From the NCBI GenBank assembly GCA_958299035.1, contig CATQJL010000112.1:14050880-14114879 (forward strand): DNA of 64,000 nt. Reading direction: 5' to 3'. The notes below the pieces were generated by a model, which saw only the letters and a program-made list of their open reading frames with translations, was not told the DNA's origin and searched no databases. Positions 20,440 through 31,528 of this stretch are shown here, piece after piece (position 1 is the first letter of the stretch; every line of letters starts with the position of its first letter). Source of the DNA: Cylicocyclus nassatus. Taxonomy: Eukaryota > Nematoda > Chromadorea > Rhabditida > Strongylidae. Position numbers and translations under genes: made by a program.

Positions 20440-20975
20440 CATCTAGAAATCGAAAAAACAAAAAATTTCATTCCTATGCAAAAACAAAGCTATGTTGTTT
20501 CAACTAAAGTAGTTGATTCTACAAGCCCTTAGAAGTATAACCGTAAATTTTCAGCTTCCCACAAGCCCCAGAATTCAAAAATTACCGAATTTAGCTTTTC
20601 TCACTCGAGTATTTCTCTAAAAACAATATTCCTTGAAAACTAAGGTTGTGGAAAGTTGAAAATTTACGGTTATACTTCTGAGAGCTTGTAGTATATGATC
20701 AAACAAGTGAAAACAGCATAGCTTTTTTGCATAAGCATAAAAAGTTTCGTTTTCTTGATTTCTAGGTGAGGAAAAAAATAGCACGTAAGTGTCGGTGTGC
20801 AATCTGTATGAGCAAGTTGAAGATCTGTAGGGTTTTTTGAACAAAGATATGAATTTTTCCCACTTTTCTGAGCCTTCAGTACGACTCAGATTTTGGATGG
20901 AACTTTATGATGGTCGAAGTCGGTGCGAACTTTTGCAAATCATCTTCTAGAGCTTGCTTTGCTCTAAAACGACAC
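20440..20975. mobile_element. Hairpin remnant related to the innermost nested element at 38.4-39.3 kb
   Basis: Inverted arms at 20440-20580 and 20630-20775 share AGTATAACCGTAAATTTTCA and the sequence around GCTTGTAG. The right flank (to about 20970, AGCTTGCTTTGCTCT) matches the right arm of the 38.4-39.3 kb hairpin in order. The left outer arm is missing. It is an old, truncated copy of that mariner-type family. Confidence 0.55.
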
Positions 20976-21049
20976 CATGGAGCCCTGATAAAAGTACGAA
21001 GCGCACAATTATCGCCGTAAAGAGTTAAAGTGTAACAAGACTTATGTTA

Positions 21050-21370
21050 CCACCCAATACAATTTCGCTCAAACTCGGCCTCTTGAAATCAAAGCATTCA
21101 ATCTTTCAAGTGCTTCTTAAGACTTCAGAACAGCTTCTTATTGTTAGAGTCTTTGGCAGATGATAAGGAAAGTAAGAAGCAAGTCTCATTACCGAGAAAA
21201 ATCCAGCTCTACTTACTCTGTCCTACCCAGGTTCAGATACTTGACGATCGATGAGTTCACTTCGTACCTTAGCTTTGAGACCAAGGCAAGGCGTCACCTG
21301 CAGAGTTCTACAAAATCACTATGGTTGTTCCTTCTGAACTTTACTTTTGTACTAATTTGAATAGCACATT
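21050..21370 (+). repeat. R2 repeat, copy 1
   Basis: The block around GGCAGATGATAAGGAAAGTAA and GAAAAATCCAGCTCTACTTA is shared with 40.58-40.80 kb (plus) and, inverted, with 53.93-54.17 kb and 56.11-56.34 kb. It is moderately diverged and has no clear ends. The open frame at 21160-21360 is not convincing. Confidence 0.5.
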
Positions 21371-21734
21371 TCACATCAGAGCTTTTCTGCAAAGGCTGCT
21401 CCAAAAAAACGTCTTTTGCTGCAGTGACAAAGGCATTTGTTTTTTTTTGATTTTTTGGGGGTTGTTCTCGCGCGAAACCAAGGTGCAATATCGCTCAAAA
21501 TCGTCAAAAAAGTCGCCGCATCTACGCAATGGCACGATTTTTGGCTGCCTATGAAAACTGTCAATTGCTCAACAGGTGCGCACAAAGTGCACCGAAATTA
21601 CGAATGGTTTAGCAAGATTTTTCTCAGTATAACTCTGCTAAAAACTCAACGAACAAAGAGTATGATATTCGTGAACAGCGGACCACAAAACCAACCTCAA
21701 TGGGCAAGGTCTCCAGTCAATCAAAGATCATCAA

Positions 21735-21860
21735 AATTCTGCCAACCCGTCAGCTAGCTTCAGCGCTTAGAACGAGAGAAAATCAAATGGGTCGAGTTTT
21801 TTGAACTTGCTCATAGAGGTTATTTAGCCTGCTCGTTACGATAAAACACATCTGCTTTGC
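21735..21860. repeat. Degenerate FB1 arm fragment
   Basis: CAGCTAGCTTCAGCGC, ACTTGCTCATAGAGGTT and ACACATCTGCTT occur in the same order and spacing as in the arms of the foldbacks at 33.4-35.3, 48.5-51.6 and 58.6-61.3 kb. Confidence 0.4.
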
Positions 21861-21963
21861 ACGTTATCATCTTAACATAGGGTTACGTTAAGTAGAACTT
21901 AGGTAAACATGAATTTTCCACAATTTACGTGCCCTTCTTTCTCTTTTCGGAAGAGTTCTCCGG

Positions 21964-22152
21964 CTAGTTTTTAAATTCTACGGAGAGCTTCCGAACTTTA
22001 GATACTAATTTCTCTACGTGTGTGCTGCGCTGAGGTACACATTGTGAAATCCCGTCCTCAAAAAATCGTGAAAATAAAAACGCAATAACAATCAATGTAG
22101 TAGATCGTAAAATTTGCCTTAACGAGGTGAGCTGGACATTTTTCGGATTCAT
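21964..22152 (-). CDS. Candidate first exon or small ORF with signal-anchor helix
   Basis: ATG-initiated, 62 codons: MNPKNVQLTSLRQILR, then the hydrophobic TLIVIAFLFSRFF, then a polar lumenal-type part with Cys (GISQCVPQRS) ending SVEFKN. This is the layout of a type II membrane protein start. The paralogous copy in duplication B (about 29309-29512) keeps MNPKSVELTSLGQILR and a longer hydrophobic helix but diverges in frame after it. Because both copies keep the ATG and helix, this is probably gene-derived. Later exons were not found. Confidence 0.4.
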   Translation of the reverse strand: MNPKNVQLTSLRQILRSTTLIVIAFLFSRFFEDGISQCVPQRSTHVEKLVSKVRKLSVEFKN

Positions 22153-22223
22153 GTTTCATGCAGTCTGGAAAAAATTATGATGCTGTGCAATCTACCTGAT
22201 TCGCGTGAGATTGTCGCGCTTAC

Positions 22224-22341
22224 TACAGTAGCGCTTACAATTCGTCAAAAAATTATCGCTTTGGTCTCCGGTGAACTCTGGAGTGCGCCGGAATCCACCG
22301 GAGTGCGGCAACTTTGTTGGCGAATTGTAAGCGCTATTGTA
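22224..22341. mobile_element. 118-bp palindromic MITE (ACC-related), copy A
   Basis: Ends TACAGTAGCGCTTACAATTC and GAATTGTAAGCGCTATTGTA flank a GC-rich palindromic core of GGAGTGCGCCGGA-type motifs. The same insertion is present in duplication copy B (29578-29693), so it predates the duplication. Confidence 0.75.
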
Positions 22342-22551
22342 ATGAGCAGCAGCTGTAATGGGGATCTGGACTTTACGTAGCGATCGCGATTCACACAGTA
22401 CAGGATCAGTACATGAATTCTCATTAACAGACAATAAAAATAATCAAAAAATCACATCTCTCATTTGTATTTGTTCTTATGAAAGACAACGAACGCTATT
22501 GTTTGGTTCCTAATTATCGTTGTGTAGGAGCGCAGGCCATAGGGTCCCATC

Positions 22552-23529
22552 CAGGGCCCGGCACGCGTTGGTTTGGAGGTTTTTAGTAAACGAAGTCCTC
22601 CATGACTTCGCGAAAATTTACGAAATCCCTCTCGACGTGAAAATCAGTAGGGAAACCCTTACACAAACAAAATAGCAACAAAAAAGCGAAAAAAGGTCTT
22701 GAGGTATGTAATATAACAAAAAAGCAAAAAGAAAACATTTCGAGTCGATTAAAGGCTCTGCCATTGGGTATAGTACCATTTTGATGCTTTGAATGTCGAG
22801 AATCTCCTAGGCCAACCAAACCTGTAGCCTCAACAATCCTGCGATGCATTTTTCGCCACTATTTCAAAGGGCACCGCAAGTGATTAGAGCGCGATATCTA
22901 TCAACGCGTAGAATTATAGTATTATACTTTTGACTCAAAGGGGAGAGGCAACGGTTTGATCCGCTCTCTTCACTATATGATAGATTTTTGACCGTTCTAA
23001 TCGTCCAAATCAAAAAGGTCCAAAACTTATGTGAACTCTCCGATATTTATGTTCCGAACCAACCCAGTTGGTTTGGTAGTTGGTCTAAAAACCAACAACG
23101 AGAACGGATATTAGGACACATAAGTTTTGGGAACTTTTTACATAACATAGTTTGGAGTAACATTGTATACTCATAGCCCAAATTCGGAGCCATGTGATTG
23201 TTTGTGCGCTGTAAACAAGCCATTTGTTTGTTTGAGTCTTGCATTTGAAATTCGCGCGCTTGCGAAAGAACACGTTCAACTCGTGAAACCTGACATATTC
23301 GTCGTGTTTTTTGGGCGCTTCCTCCAGGACTTCATAAAAATGATCAGGGTAAAGCGGGGGGTGCGGCACGCCGCACCGGGGGTCATAAGGGGGAGGGGGT
23401 AGGTGAGGGGGGTCGTATCCGACGGTCGTGTGCCGCACCCCTCGCTTTACCCTGAAAACGATGTCCCCGTTGCTTCTAACTCCAAAAACGAAGTCCAGTT
23501 TGACCCCAAACCATCGGTGCCAGGCCCTG
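22552..23529. mobile_element. hAT-type MITE (978 bp) with 8-bp target duplication and known empty site
   Basis: Ends CAGGGCCCGGCAC and the inverse complement of GTGCCAGGCCCTG pair. GTCCCATC (22544-22551) and GTCCTATC (23530-23537) flank it, an 8-bp duplication with one change. The paralogous site in copy B, near 29.91 kb, reads GGGTCCTATCTCAC with no insertion. CAGGG ends and 8-bp duplications mark hAT elements. No transposase. It contains a second hAT-like insertion at 23345-23454. Confidence 0.85.
23345..23454. mobile_element. Nested 110-bp hAT-like MITE
   Basis: The ends CAGGGTAAAGCG and CGCTTTACCCTG continue into a GGGGTGCGGCAC inverted repeat. The flanks AAAATGAT (23337-23344) and AAAACGAT (23455-23462) are an 8-bp duplication with one change. 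It sits inside the hAT-type MITE at 22552-23529. Confidence 0.8.
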
Positions 23530-23934
23530 GTCCTATCTCACCACAGTTCACTTCATTAGTAGTCTCATCTACTTCCTGATACCAAATGTGGTCTCTGTGG
23601 CCGCACGAATTAGTCATTTGTCTAATTTGTGGAGGTCCACTATGAGCGCTTTGCACTTGGATCGAGTGAATTTCGACTTTGTCAGGCACTATGCCCAAAG
23701 GTGTGGGAAGGATTGATAGCAATTTGACTGAAAGTCGAAGAGTAAAAGCAGGTAAATGAAATTAAAACGTCTTTTTGTCACGATTTATATAGCAGCATTC
23801 CACTGTCTTGAGTTCAAGGATAAGTTTTCTGTGTCGTTAGTCCAGTTCCATACAAGAACTCTTTAAGAGAGTGCCAACGACATTGATTTGATCCGCTACG
23901 TATTTGAGAAATCTATGCCGTGATCACAGCTTAA

Positions 23935-24299
23935 AGGCACCGCCCACCCAGATTGGAGTCGGTTAGATTACAACACCTAGCTGCGAGGCCCCCAACTGTA
24001 TGATTGCTCAACTTGCTCTGCCTAAAGTTGCTTCCGAAGCGAGAAAATTGCTTCGGAAATCGCTTCAGGTGACGGTACGCCACGTTGGCTCCTCCCCTTT
24101 CGGGTGGACGTGACGTTCGTCCCGCCCATCCGTGCGCGCCCAACCAATCACCGTTCCGAAGAAATCGCTCTGTTGGTTCTGAAAACAGGGGTTTTTCGTG
24201 GTTTTCGCGGATTTCCAACTTGATATTCGAAATCAGGGGTATGAGAAGGGCCTGGGACGGCAAAAACATGGAGGTCGAAATTTTGGGTTGACGGCGCCT
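23935..24299. mobile_element. TTAA-flanked MITE (AGGCACCG ends)
   Basis: TTAA at 23931-23934 and 24300-24303 flank a unit with ends AGGCACCGCCCACCC and the inverse complement of GGGTTGACGGCGCCT. Its core contains CCTCCCCTTTCGGGTGGACG. Absent from duplication copy B. piggyBac-like by target only. Confidence 0.75.
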
Positions 24300-24303
24300 T
24301 TAA

Positions 24304-24547
24304 CACATTGACGACCGCTTGATACACATGTTGTGTCAAGGCTTGACACACCATGACTCCCATTGGAATGGCTACTAATTTGTTTCAAACCAAGTGTTGG
24401 AGTTTTCTTTTAAGGTGACTCTAGATATAACCTCTACTGTTTTTGCCAGCATTCCAGTGCTACTGTATGTGTACTGTAGATGGACTTGTGCGTGATTTTA
24501 TCTGAAAAATGTTGGCTGGTCTGAGGAAGGCTTTGGTCGTCAATGTG
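24304..24547. mobile_element. TTAA-flanked MITE (CACATTGACGACC ends)
   Basis: It shares the TTAA at 24300-24303 with its left neighbour and ends at TTAG (24548-24551). The ends CACATTGACGACC and GGTCGTCAATGTG match the family of 4298-4541. Absent from copy B. Confidence 0.75.
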
Positions 24548-24551
24548 TTAG

Positions 24552-24946
24552 AGGCAGTGGCTCGGATGAGAGTGCCAGCTTTTCGCACCTACGTGGCCTT
24601 CTGAATCCGCTGAGTCCGAGACTGTGCTTGAAAAGTCAAAAATGCCTCTTCGGCGTTTTCCGATTTTGGAGATTGCTGAGAAGGCTGGGCGAGCGATTTC
24701 CGCCAACAGCGACTAGCTGCAGGATGCAGTAACTCCACCCATTTTGCCGGCAATTGGCTGATCGGCTCAGATAGCCAAGCTCAAGCAAACTCAGTTGGCG
24801 ATCGCTCGTCTATCGCCTCCAGCAATTTCCATGACCGTGAAATACCATGAAAAGCCAACTTTTCAAGCACATCCTTGTACTCAGCGCATCAGAAGACCAA
24901 GAAGGGATGGAAAGCTCGTAACTGCGATTTTCCCGACCCGCTGCCT
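24552..24946. mobile_element. AGGCAGTG-family MITE, copy in duplication A
   Basis: Ends AGGCAGTGGCTCGG and the inverse complement of CCCGACCCGCTGCCT, flanked by TTAG and TTGA (altered TTAA). The same insertion is at 30335-30728 in copy B, so it predates the duplication. Relatives are at 26422-26747 and 28335-28738. Confidence 0.75.
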
Positions 24947-24989
24947 TTGAAGACTGCCACTTTATTTGGGCTTAGAAACTCCACGGATC

Positions 24990-26275
24990 TGCAGAGGAAA
25001 TTTTTTTCCACATTGTCAATCATTTTGTAGATGGAAAGCTGTAAAATTCTGTGGTGCACCAAACATATATTAGACCAGCGTCACCTCCGCTTCGCGGATG
25101 TTCGCACTGGTTCCCTATCCGTATGCCTTTCTCATGTTCGCATGAGAATGGCTTTGAAACTCACCATGCGATGCTGAGCATCACAAATGAATCGTCGTAA
25201 ACAACTGTTCATGCATGAAGCATCTCCATTTAAGAACGGTATTTTTGAGGAAAAAACTTTGTTGCAAGGAAACAAATGCGAATTTGAACGGATTACTGAA
25301 TTTATTTTACTTCGATAATCGTCATAAGGATAATAGTCACCTTGGGCTACATTTCAGTGCAAAAATCTTTTCAGTTTTTTCAAATAAAACCTTGCCAAAT
25401 CGACTATCTATCGTATCACTTTTTGGCGCTGTTTTCGCAAAAAAAAGCAAACTTTTTGAGCACTTTTTGGGCTAGAATTCATGGCGCGCAGAGTTACTTG
25501 TAAGGCAAATCATAACTTGGCAAAAAGTCGAGTTAGCGACCCAGTTTTGCGTGCCAAAAGGCGCGTGGACCCGTTTGACGCGCAAATTTTGAAGGACCCG
25601 CTTATGAACCGGCACGTCCTTGTGCATGGTGGGCCTACACGCTGGCACGGTATGTTATGCAAAATTGAAGCCCGATAGCTTAGTTGCAGCTTCCTCTATG
25701 AATTTAGTGACAGACAGATTTTCACACAGACACACAGACACACACACAAAAAAACAGACGGCCTTAGCGCGTTATTATAGTGGGATAAATCTTACTTGAT
25801 GCGTAGCATATGAGATAATATCGGCAGCCACAATTGATCAGAATGATGATCACACCGTCGAAGATTCTTTCACAAAACTCTACTTGATGAAACTTTTGTT
25901 TAATTATTGTTCGTCATTGAAGTTTTCGAATCCTCATCTTTTGTATGTTATGCCATTTTGAAGGCAAGCCAGCAACCGGCAAGCCATCGTGGGTCTCGTG
26001 ACTGTACATTCACCCATTGCGGCCGTGGTACGATGGCCGTTCTCACATGTTTTGCAGATACTGCTTGAAATTCATAATTTGTAGAAGTGACTAGCTTTAC
26101 ATTTCGGCATGTATAAAAACTACTAAGAATTTTGATGACCTTATATGGGTGTTGTCTGGAAGAGATATATTCTAATATCTACGAAAACTGGAAAGTTGTA
26201 TCACTTCTTTTTCTTGAGAAATCTACACTCTCTATTCTTATTCTAGTCTCGCATTTTTTACCGTTCACCCTAATA
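24990..26275. other. No supported gene; ACACAG-rich tract
   Basis: A CACACAGACACACAGACAC tract lies at about 25724-25750. Plus-strand frames at 25215-25475 and 25481-25678 have no splice context. The rest is AT-rich and featureless. Confidence 0.4.
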
Positions 26276-26421
26276 ATATCTAGAAATGAAAGATTTTGAC
26301 ACTAAAGTATTGTAAATTACAAGTAGTCGTTATTTGTTCTTAGTAGATCAGTTACAAATCAACTGATCTTTGTTCGTTTCACTTCCTGTGCCACGGTAAT
26401 CATCAAAGAACTTGACTTTGA

Positions 26422-26747
26422 AGGCAGTGTCCGGGCAAAAAGTCGATTACGAGATTTTGTGCTTACCTGGACCTTTTCGCTATGCTGAATTCAAATATAA
26501 ACACTGGAGAGCGTAGAAACGACGTAAAAAGCTCTAATGCAGAAGGGGAAACGAGTAGGTGGAGTCCGTCCCACTGTGGTTGCACGCTCTCAGCTTTTCG
26601 AGCGATGCGTCCACTTGCGTTTTCCTTTTTGCGTTAGAACCTTTTTTAGTCGTTTTCGCGCTGTCCAGTGTGGTTTTGGATTCAACATGACGAATAGGCA
26701 CGGGTAAGCCCAAGACTCTAAATCGACTTTTTGCCCGGACACTGCCT
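26422..26747. mobile_element. AGGCAGTG-family MITE
   Basis: Ends AGGCAGTGTCCGGGCAAAAA and its exact inverse complement are flanked by TTGA and TCAA. It is 326 bp; its ends are the best preserved in this family. Confidence 0.8.
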
Positions 26748-27624
26748 TCAAAAATCTAAAGAATGTCAGAATCGAATGCATGCACTATGTCTCAAAAATC
26801 TGGACTGAAAGTAAGCTGAATTGGAAGCTAACAACCTACACAACATGATCCATAATCTAAGTTAATAATTGCTTCATTTATCCATAAAAATAAGCATTAT
26901 TGTCGCTAATACCTTGTGCTGCCACAAAGTATCACTTCCAGTTATGAGTGTCACATCATCACTGAGTACAGCGTGAATTTGTCATTTTTGGTCCCTCTGG
27001 ATCAAAGATTTGAAAAAGGACAAGCTAATTAGCGTTATCGGACGCGCTAACTTTAGGTGCACTTTCAAATGGCAGCTCTGCCTCATCTACAGTTACTGTC
27101 TGTTAAAAAAGCTCCCATTGTAGTAGTGGCAGAAGAATCGGTAAGTTCGTCTTGTCGTATGTGCCATCGAAATCAGAAACATCGAAGGAATATTGTACCT
27201 TGGACTTTGACAATAGACAAGTACAGTTCCAGTTACCAATAGATATTCCATTGTTGTTGTTTCCTTTGATTTTTTGCTCCACTTTATAATCTAGGGTTCT
27301 AAGAATATTTTTGTAGCGGACTAGTTCTCTCATGCAAGGCACCGCTCGCTCGATTTGCCCAAGGAACATTCTGCAGAATTCTAAGTAGATCTATTGAAGG
27401 GCATATTCCATGTTCAGGTGTATCTGTTTTACTTCCAGATTCGATGCGGTAAGACTTACTTGATAGGAGCAAGATCAGGCTGTTTTGTGGCCCAAGAGGT
27501 GAGGTTAAGAACTTACTGAGGCATTTTCGGCTTTTATATGTCACGAGGTAAGTACCTAAATAAAGTCTACTCAAAATCCCATGACTAAGTTTGAAGGGTT
27601 AGACTCTCGTTGAGTGACGCTGTT

Positions 27625-27938
27625 CAATACCGCTCGTAATTTAGAAAAAACGAGCGCGATCCAGTTATGTGAAATCACCGCCGCGTGGCCATATCTCGCT
27701 TCAGTCAGCTCGGCGCTTCGCATCTTCTGATATATAGAAGTGGCCGCTTGAACACAGTAAGAGACCACGCTCACGAATCGTTCCTACGGTAGGTCACTTA
27801 GTGTGCTTATCCATTGAACTCACCTCTTTGAGCAAAAATTGAAATTCGACATTGTGAAGCGAGATATGGCCGCGCGACGGTGATGTCACGTGAATCGGGA
27901 GACCGCGCGTCGTCTTCTTAAAAAATAGAGCGGTATTG
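27625..27938. mobile_element. ACC-family inverted-repeat element
   Basis: CAATACCGCTCGTAATTTAG on the left and AAAATAGAGCGGTATTG on the right. Inside both ends lie GTGAAATCACCGCCGCGTGG and its partner CGCGCGACGGTGATGTCAC. The core is short here, only about 100 bp between the arms. Confidence 0.75.
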
Positions 27939-28334
27939 CATACATGACTGATTTTACTCAATCATTTGCATTCGGGGCTAATATACACACACCACCACTA
28001 TGCTACAACACCTCAACGTGGCCTCGCGTGGCCTTGGATGGAACCAGTGCAATGTATAGGGCCTTCGGAAAATCGTGACGATGGCGCGGCCGGCGATTGT
28101 CACGATTATTTGAGTGTTTTCTGCTCTGTGGGCGCAAAGACCGCAGTCAAATCAGTTGTCACTATTTCATGAATGACCTGTATACGGCGGAGTAAATACT
28201 CTGGTAGGGCCTATCAAGCTTGAAGAGTAACATGCGCGTGATGGCAAAAAAGCTTTGGAGATAATCTTGTGCATGAGGTCTTTGCACTTACTGTGTTTAA
28301 GAGATGTAAAGACTTATAGGATGCGTCGATTTGA

Positions 28335-28738
28335 AGGCAGCGTCCTGGCAAAAAGATGGGTGCGAGTTTTTGTGGCGATGTTTAAATAGACCCCCTACCT
28401 AAACGATGACTGAAGTTCGGAGCGAAAGAACTGATCTACCAAGCCTGAAATTTGCTCCGAAAGTGGCCCCCCACACAGCAACATCGATTTGAAGGCCAGA
28501 GTGCGTATACCGCACACAGTCATAAGCGCAGGGTCCCGCAAAGACTCTGCGTGTCTACCTTGCATGCATCTCGCACTCGCCCGAGCCTACTGTAAGATTC
28601 GGGCCACTTTAGGGGCGATTTGTAGACTTCGTAGACCCCCTTCCGCGCTGCAAACTTTTGTCGTCGCTTAGTTAGGGGGTCTACTATTACATTACTGCTA
28701 GAACCAGGTACCCCCAGTCTGGTGGGAGGACGCTGCCT
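28335..28738. mobile_element. AGGCAGCG-family MITE
   Basis: Ends AGGCAGCGTCC and GGACGCTGCCT are flanked by TTGA (28331-28334) and TTAA (28739-28742). 404 bp. It interrupts R1 copy 2. Confidence 0.75.
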
Positions 28739-29577
28739 TTAAGGGTAAATCTCGACTGTAACAAGAGATTCGCAGAGCCAAAAGTGATCAATCGCTGAGC
28801 AACGGAGAATCATACTAGCTGTCGAAGTACATATAGAAACCATTTTGAGCTATTTCTGAACGCTATCTAGAATTCACTGTACACTTTTCACATCTGCTAG
28901 CATGCGGAAAAGTGAGCGTTCAAATAGTCCACTTCAATGAATGTTCTAAATTTCACCACTAAATCTTTTCATGAGTGCACCTTTGGGCTGATCAGATCAA
29001 ATGGTCTCTATTTTCACAATGAAGTTGAGGAACAAATAAATTCCGAAGTTTATACCGTAACGCTATTAACGATTGTAATGAGAATACATACTGTTGGTAA
29101 TAAATCGTTACACATTTATTACACTATCTTTGTTTTCCATCGTCTTTTTCACTTTGGAAATTGCGGCTAAGTCTCTTACTTGGTGCATGGGAAAGGGATA
29201 AAAGGTTATCAGGTTATTCATTAGCATAATTTTTGTTTCACGATTAGTTGCAGTAAAAAAGTCAATGTAAAAATATTTCATCCTCCAATTTTTCTTTCGT
29301 TTTCGAGATTTTCTAGCCGGTTTTTAGGCTCTATGGAGACAGTTTCCGAGTGAATACAAGAGCCTCCCACGTGTGGTGGTGCGCTGAGTGGCACTTGCGC
29401 AAGCCCATTCGCAAAATAAAAATCGAGAAAACTGAAAACGCAATTACAACCAGTGCAGTAAATCGTAAAATTTGCCCTAACGAGGTGAGCTCGACACTTT
29501 TCGGATTCATATTTTAGTTTGAAGGAAATTATGATGCTGTGCAATCTGCGTGATTCGCGTAAGATTGTCGCGCTCAC

Positions 29578-29693
29578 TACAATAGCGCTTACAATTCTCA
29601 AAAAAGTTGTCGCACTCCGGTGAACTGCGGTGGAGTGCGCCGGAGTTCACCGAAGTGCGACAACTTTTCTTTCGAATTGTAAGCGCTATTGTA
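29578..29693. mobile_element. 116-bp palindromic MITE (ACC-related), copy B
   Basis: TACAATAGCGCTTACAATTC and GAATTGTAAGCGCTATTGTA are exact inverse complements. The core carries CGCACTCCGGTGAACTGCGG and its partner CCGGAGTTCACCGAAGTGCG. Confidence 0.8.
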
Positions 29694-30334
29694 AGCAACA
29701 GCTGTGATAGGGCTCTGGACTTTTCGCGGCGATCGCGATTTACACAGTACAGAATTAGTACATGAACTTTGGATTAACAGACATCAAAAATCAAAGAAAA
29801 ATCACACACCCTCTCATTTGTTATTTGTTTTCATGAAAAACAACGAACGTGAACGCTATTGTTTGGTTCCTAATTATCGTTGTGTAGGAGCGCAGGCCAT
29901 AGGGTCCTATCTCACTACAGTTCACTTCATTAGTAGTGTCATTTACTTCCTGATACCAAAGTGGTCTCTCACGAATTAGTCATTTATCTAATTTGTGGAG
30001 ATCCACTATGAGCGGTTTGCACTTGGATCGACCGTGTGAATCTCGACTTTTTCAGCCACAGCCAGGCGTATCTCAGCGTTTGTATTTGCACAAGAATATG
30101 AGCAGGAGCGACAGCAACATTTTTGACTGGAAGTCGAAGAGTAAAAGCAGGTAAATGGAATTAAAACGTCTTTTTGTCACGATTTATATATTTGCAGCGT
30201 TCCACTGCCTTTAAATTTAAGGATAAGTTTTATGTGTCGTTAGCCCTGTTCCATACAAGAACTCTCTAAGAAAGTGCCAAAGACATTGATTTGATCCGCT
30301 ACGTAAATGAGAAATCTATGCCGTGATCACAGAA

Positions 30335-30728
30335 AGGCAGTGTCTCGGAAAATTGAAAGTGCGAGCTTTTCGTACCTACGTGGCTTTCTGAATCCGCTGG
30401 GCCCGAGACTGTGCTTGAAAAGGCAGGAGTGCTTCTTCGGCGTTTTCCGATTTTGGAGATTGCTGAGAAGGTTGGGCGAGTGGTTTTCGCCAACAGCGAC
30501 TAGTTGCAAAATACAGCAACTCCACCCATTTTGACGGCAATTGGGTGTTCGGTCCAGGCAGCCAGTCGCGACTCACTTGGCGATTGCTCGTCCATCCCCT
30601 CCAGCAATCACCAAGACCGGAAAATGTCATGAAAAGTCAACTTTTCAAGCACGTTCTCAGACTCAGCGCATCAGAAGACCAAGAAGGGATGGAAAGCTCG
30701 TAAGTGCGATTTTCGCGACCCGCTGCCT
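30335..30728. mobile_element. AGGCAGTG-family MITE, copy in duplication B
   Basis: Orthologous in position to 24552-24946. Ends AGGCAGTGTCTCGGAAAAT and ATTTTCGCGACCCGCTGCCT. Right flank TTGA, left flank altered. Confidence 0.75.
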
Positions 30729-30949
30729 TTGAAGACTGCCGCTTTATTTGGGCAGTGTTAGAAACTCCACGGATCTGCAGAGGAAATTTTTTTCCACATT
30801 CTCGTTTAAAGTCTTCGAATCCTCATCTCTTGAATGTTATGCATTTTCAATGTGCTTCGCTGCATAAAAAAACGTTGTCTCTGATATAAAACTAGCACGA
30901 CATCATTGTAAGTCTATCACTAAAACCTTTTTATTCTCAGTCTCTTATC

Positions 30950-31420
30950 GACCGTCATACTTATGAGGGTGGTGTGTTTTGTCGAAGTGCCTTTTCAGAT
31001 GAGGTCCATAATGCTTTGGAGAGTAATGCACAATGATTCCAAATCCGCCTTCATTATCTGAAAATAGCCTCTGGACGCCGAGTTATGTGCGTTTTTGGGT
31101 TGAAAAATTGAACGCGGAACTGGAGCAGAACCGCCCAAATTCGCTCATATGGTTCAATATCGAAGCAGTTCATGCAATGGATACATTTGTCTAATATGCT
31201 AATACTCAACATATTTTATCTAAGCGCTGTGAAGATTGGAACAATTGATTTTATCTAAATTCTGCATTCATTCATCGTTCCAAAAATGGTCATAACTCGG
31301 CGTCCAGAGGCGCTTAGCAGATATTGAAGGCATATTTGGAGCCACTTTGCAATGCTCTTCAAACGGTACGAGTCCCATTTGAAAACGCCACTTCGACTAA
31401 AAACGCTTTCCTTGTTAGCT
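30950..31420. repeat. Foldback repeat
   Basis: Imperfect inverted arms of about 200 bp meet near 31.19 kb and share CCTCTGGACGCCGAGTTAT. The outer parts TTGTCGAAGTGCC and the inverse complement of GGCCACTTCGACTAA-like sequence also pair loosely. No ends or target duplication identified. Confidence 0.6.
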
Positions 31421-31528
31421 ATTGGTCTAAAGAGCATCTAATAAGTTGTTCCATGAATCTTGATATTGGTGTCCGTTCATCTACAATTCTTCGTTTGTTT
31501 TTCAGCTTTTTGGTAGTTTTTTGTGATC

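Larger units (their letters stand above)
21940..24990. repeat. Segmental duplication, copy A (with later insertions)
   Basis: Sequence from about 21.94 to 22.55 kb, then 23.53-23.93 kb, then 24.55-24.99 kb matches 29.30-30.80 kb in order and on the same strand. Shared marks are AACGCTATTGTTTGGTTCC, GAGCGCAGGCCATAGGG, TTCACTTCATTAGTAGT and CAAGAACTCT. Three blocks present only here (22552-23529, 23935-24299 and 24304-24547) are insertions made after duplication, so copy B gives the empty sites. Confidence 0.85.
26276..29250 (-). repeat. R1 gene-like repeat, copy 2 (interrupted)
   Basis: Inverted relative to copy 1. The tail is 26276-27260 (contains NWNCTCLLSKSKVQYSFDV on the minus strand), the exon-like block 27290-27560 (TPEHGICPSIDLLRILQNVP), a degenerate Cys-frame near 27950-28320 and the body 28790-29250. 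Donor-like CTCA before GTAAGTTC and TCAA before GTAAGTC are present in the exon-like block. It is interrupted by MITEs at 26422-26747, 27625-27938 and 28335-28738. Confidence 0.6.
29300..30800. repeat. Segmental duplication, copy B (pre-insertion state)
   Basis: Matches copy A (21.94-24.99 kb) in order but lacks its three later insertions. The junctions GGGTCCTATCTCAC (near 29.91 kb) and GATCACAGAAAGGCAG (near 30.33 kb) are the empty sites. It carries a damaged paralogue of the signal-anchor frame at 21964-22152. Confidence 0.85.
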
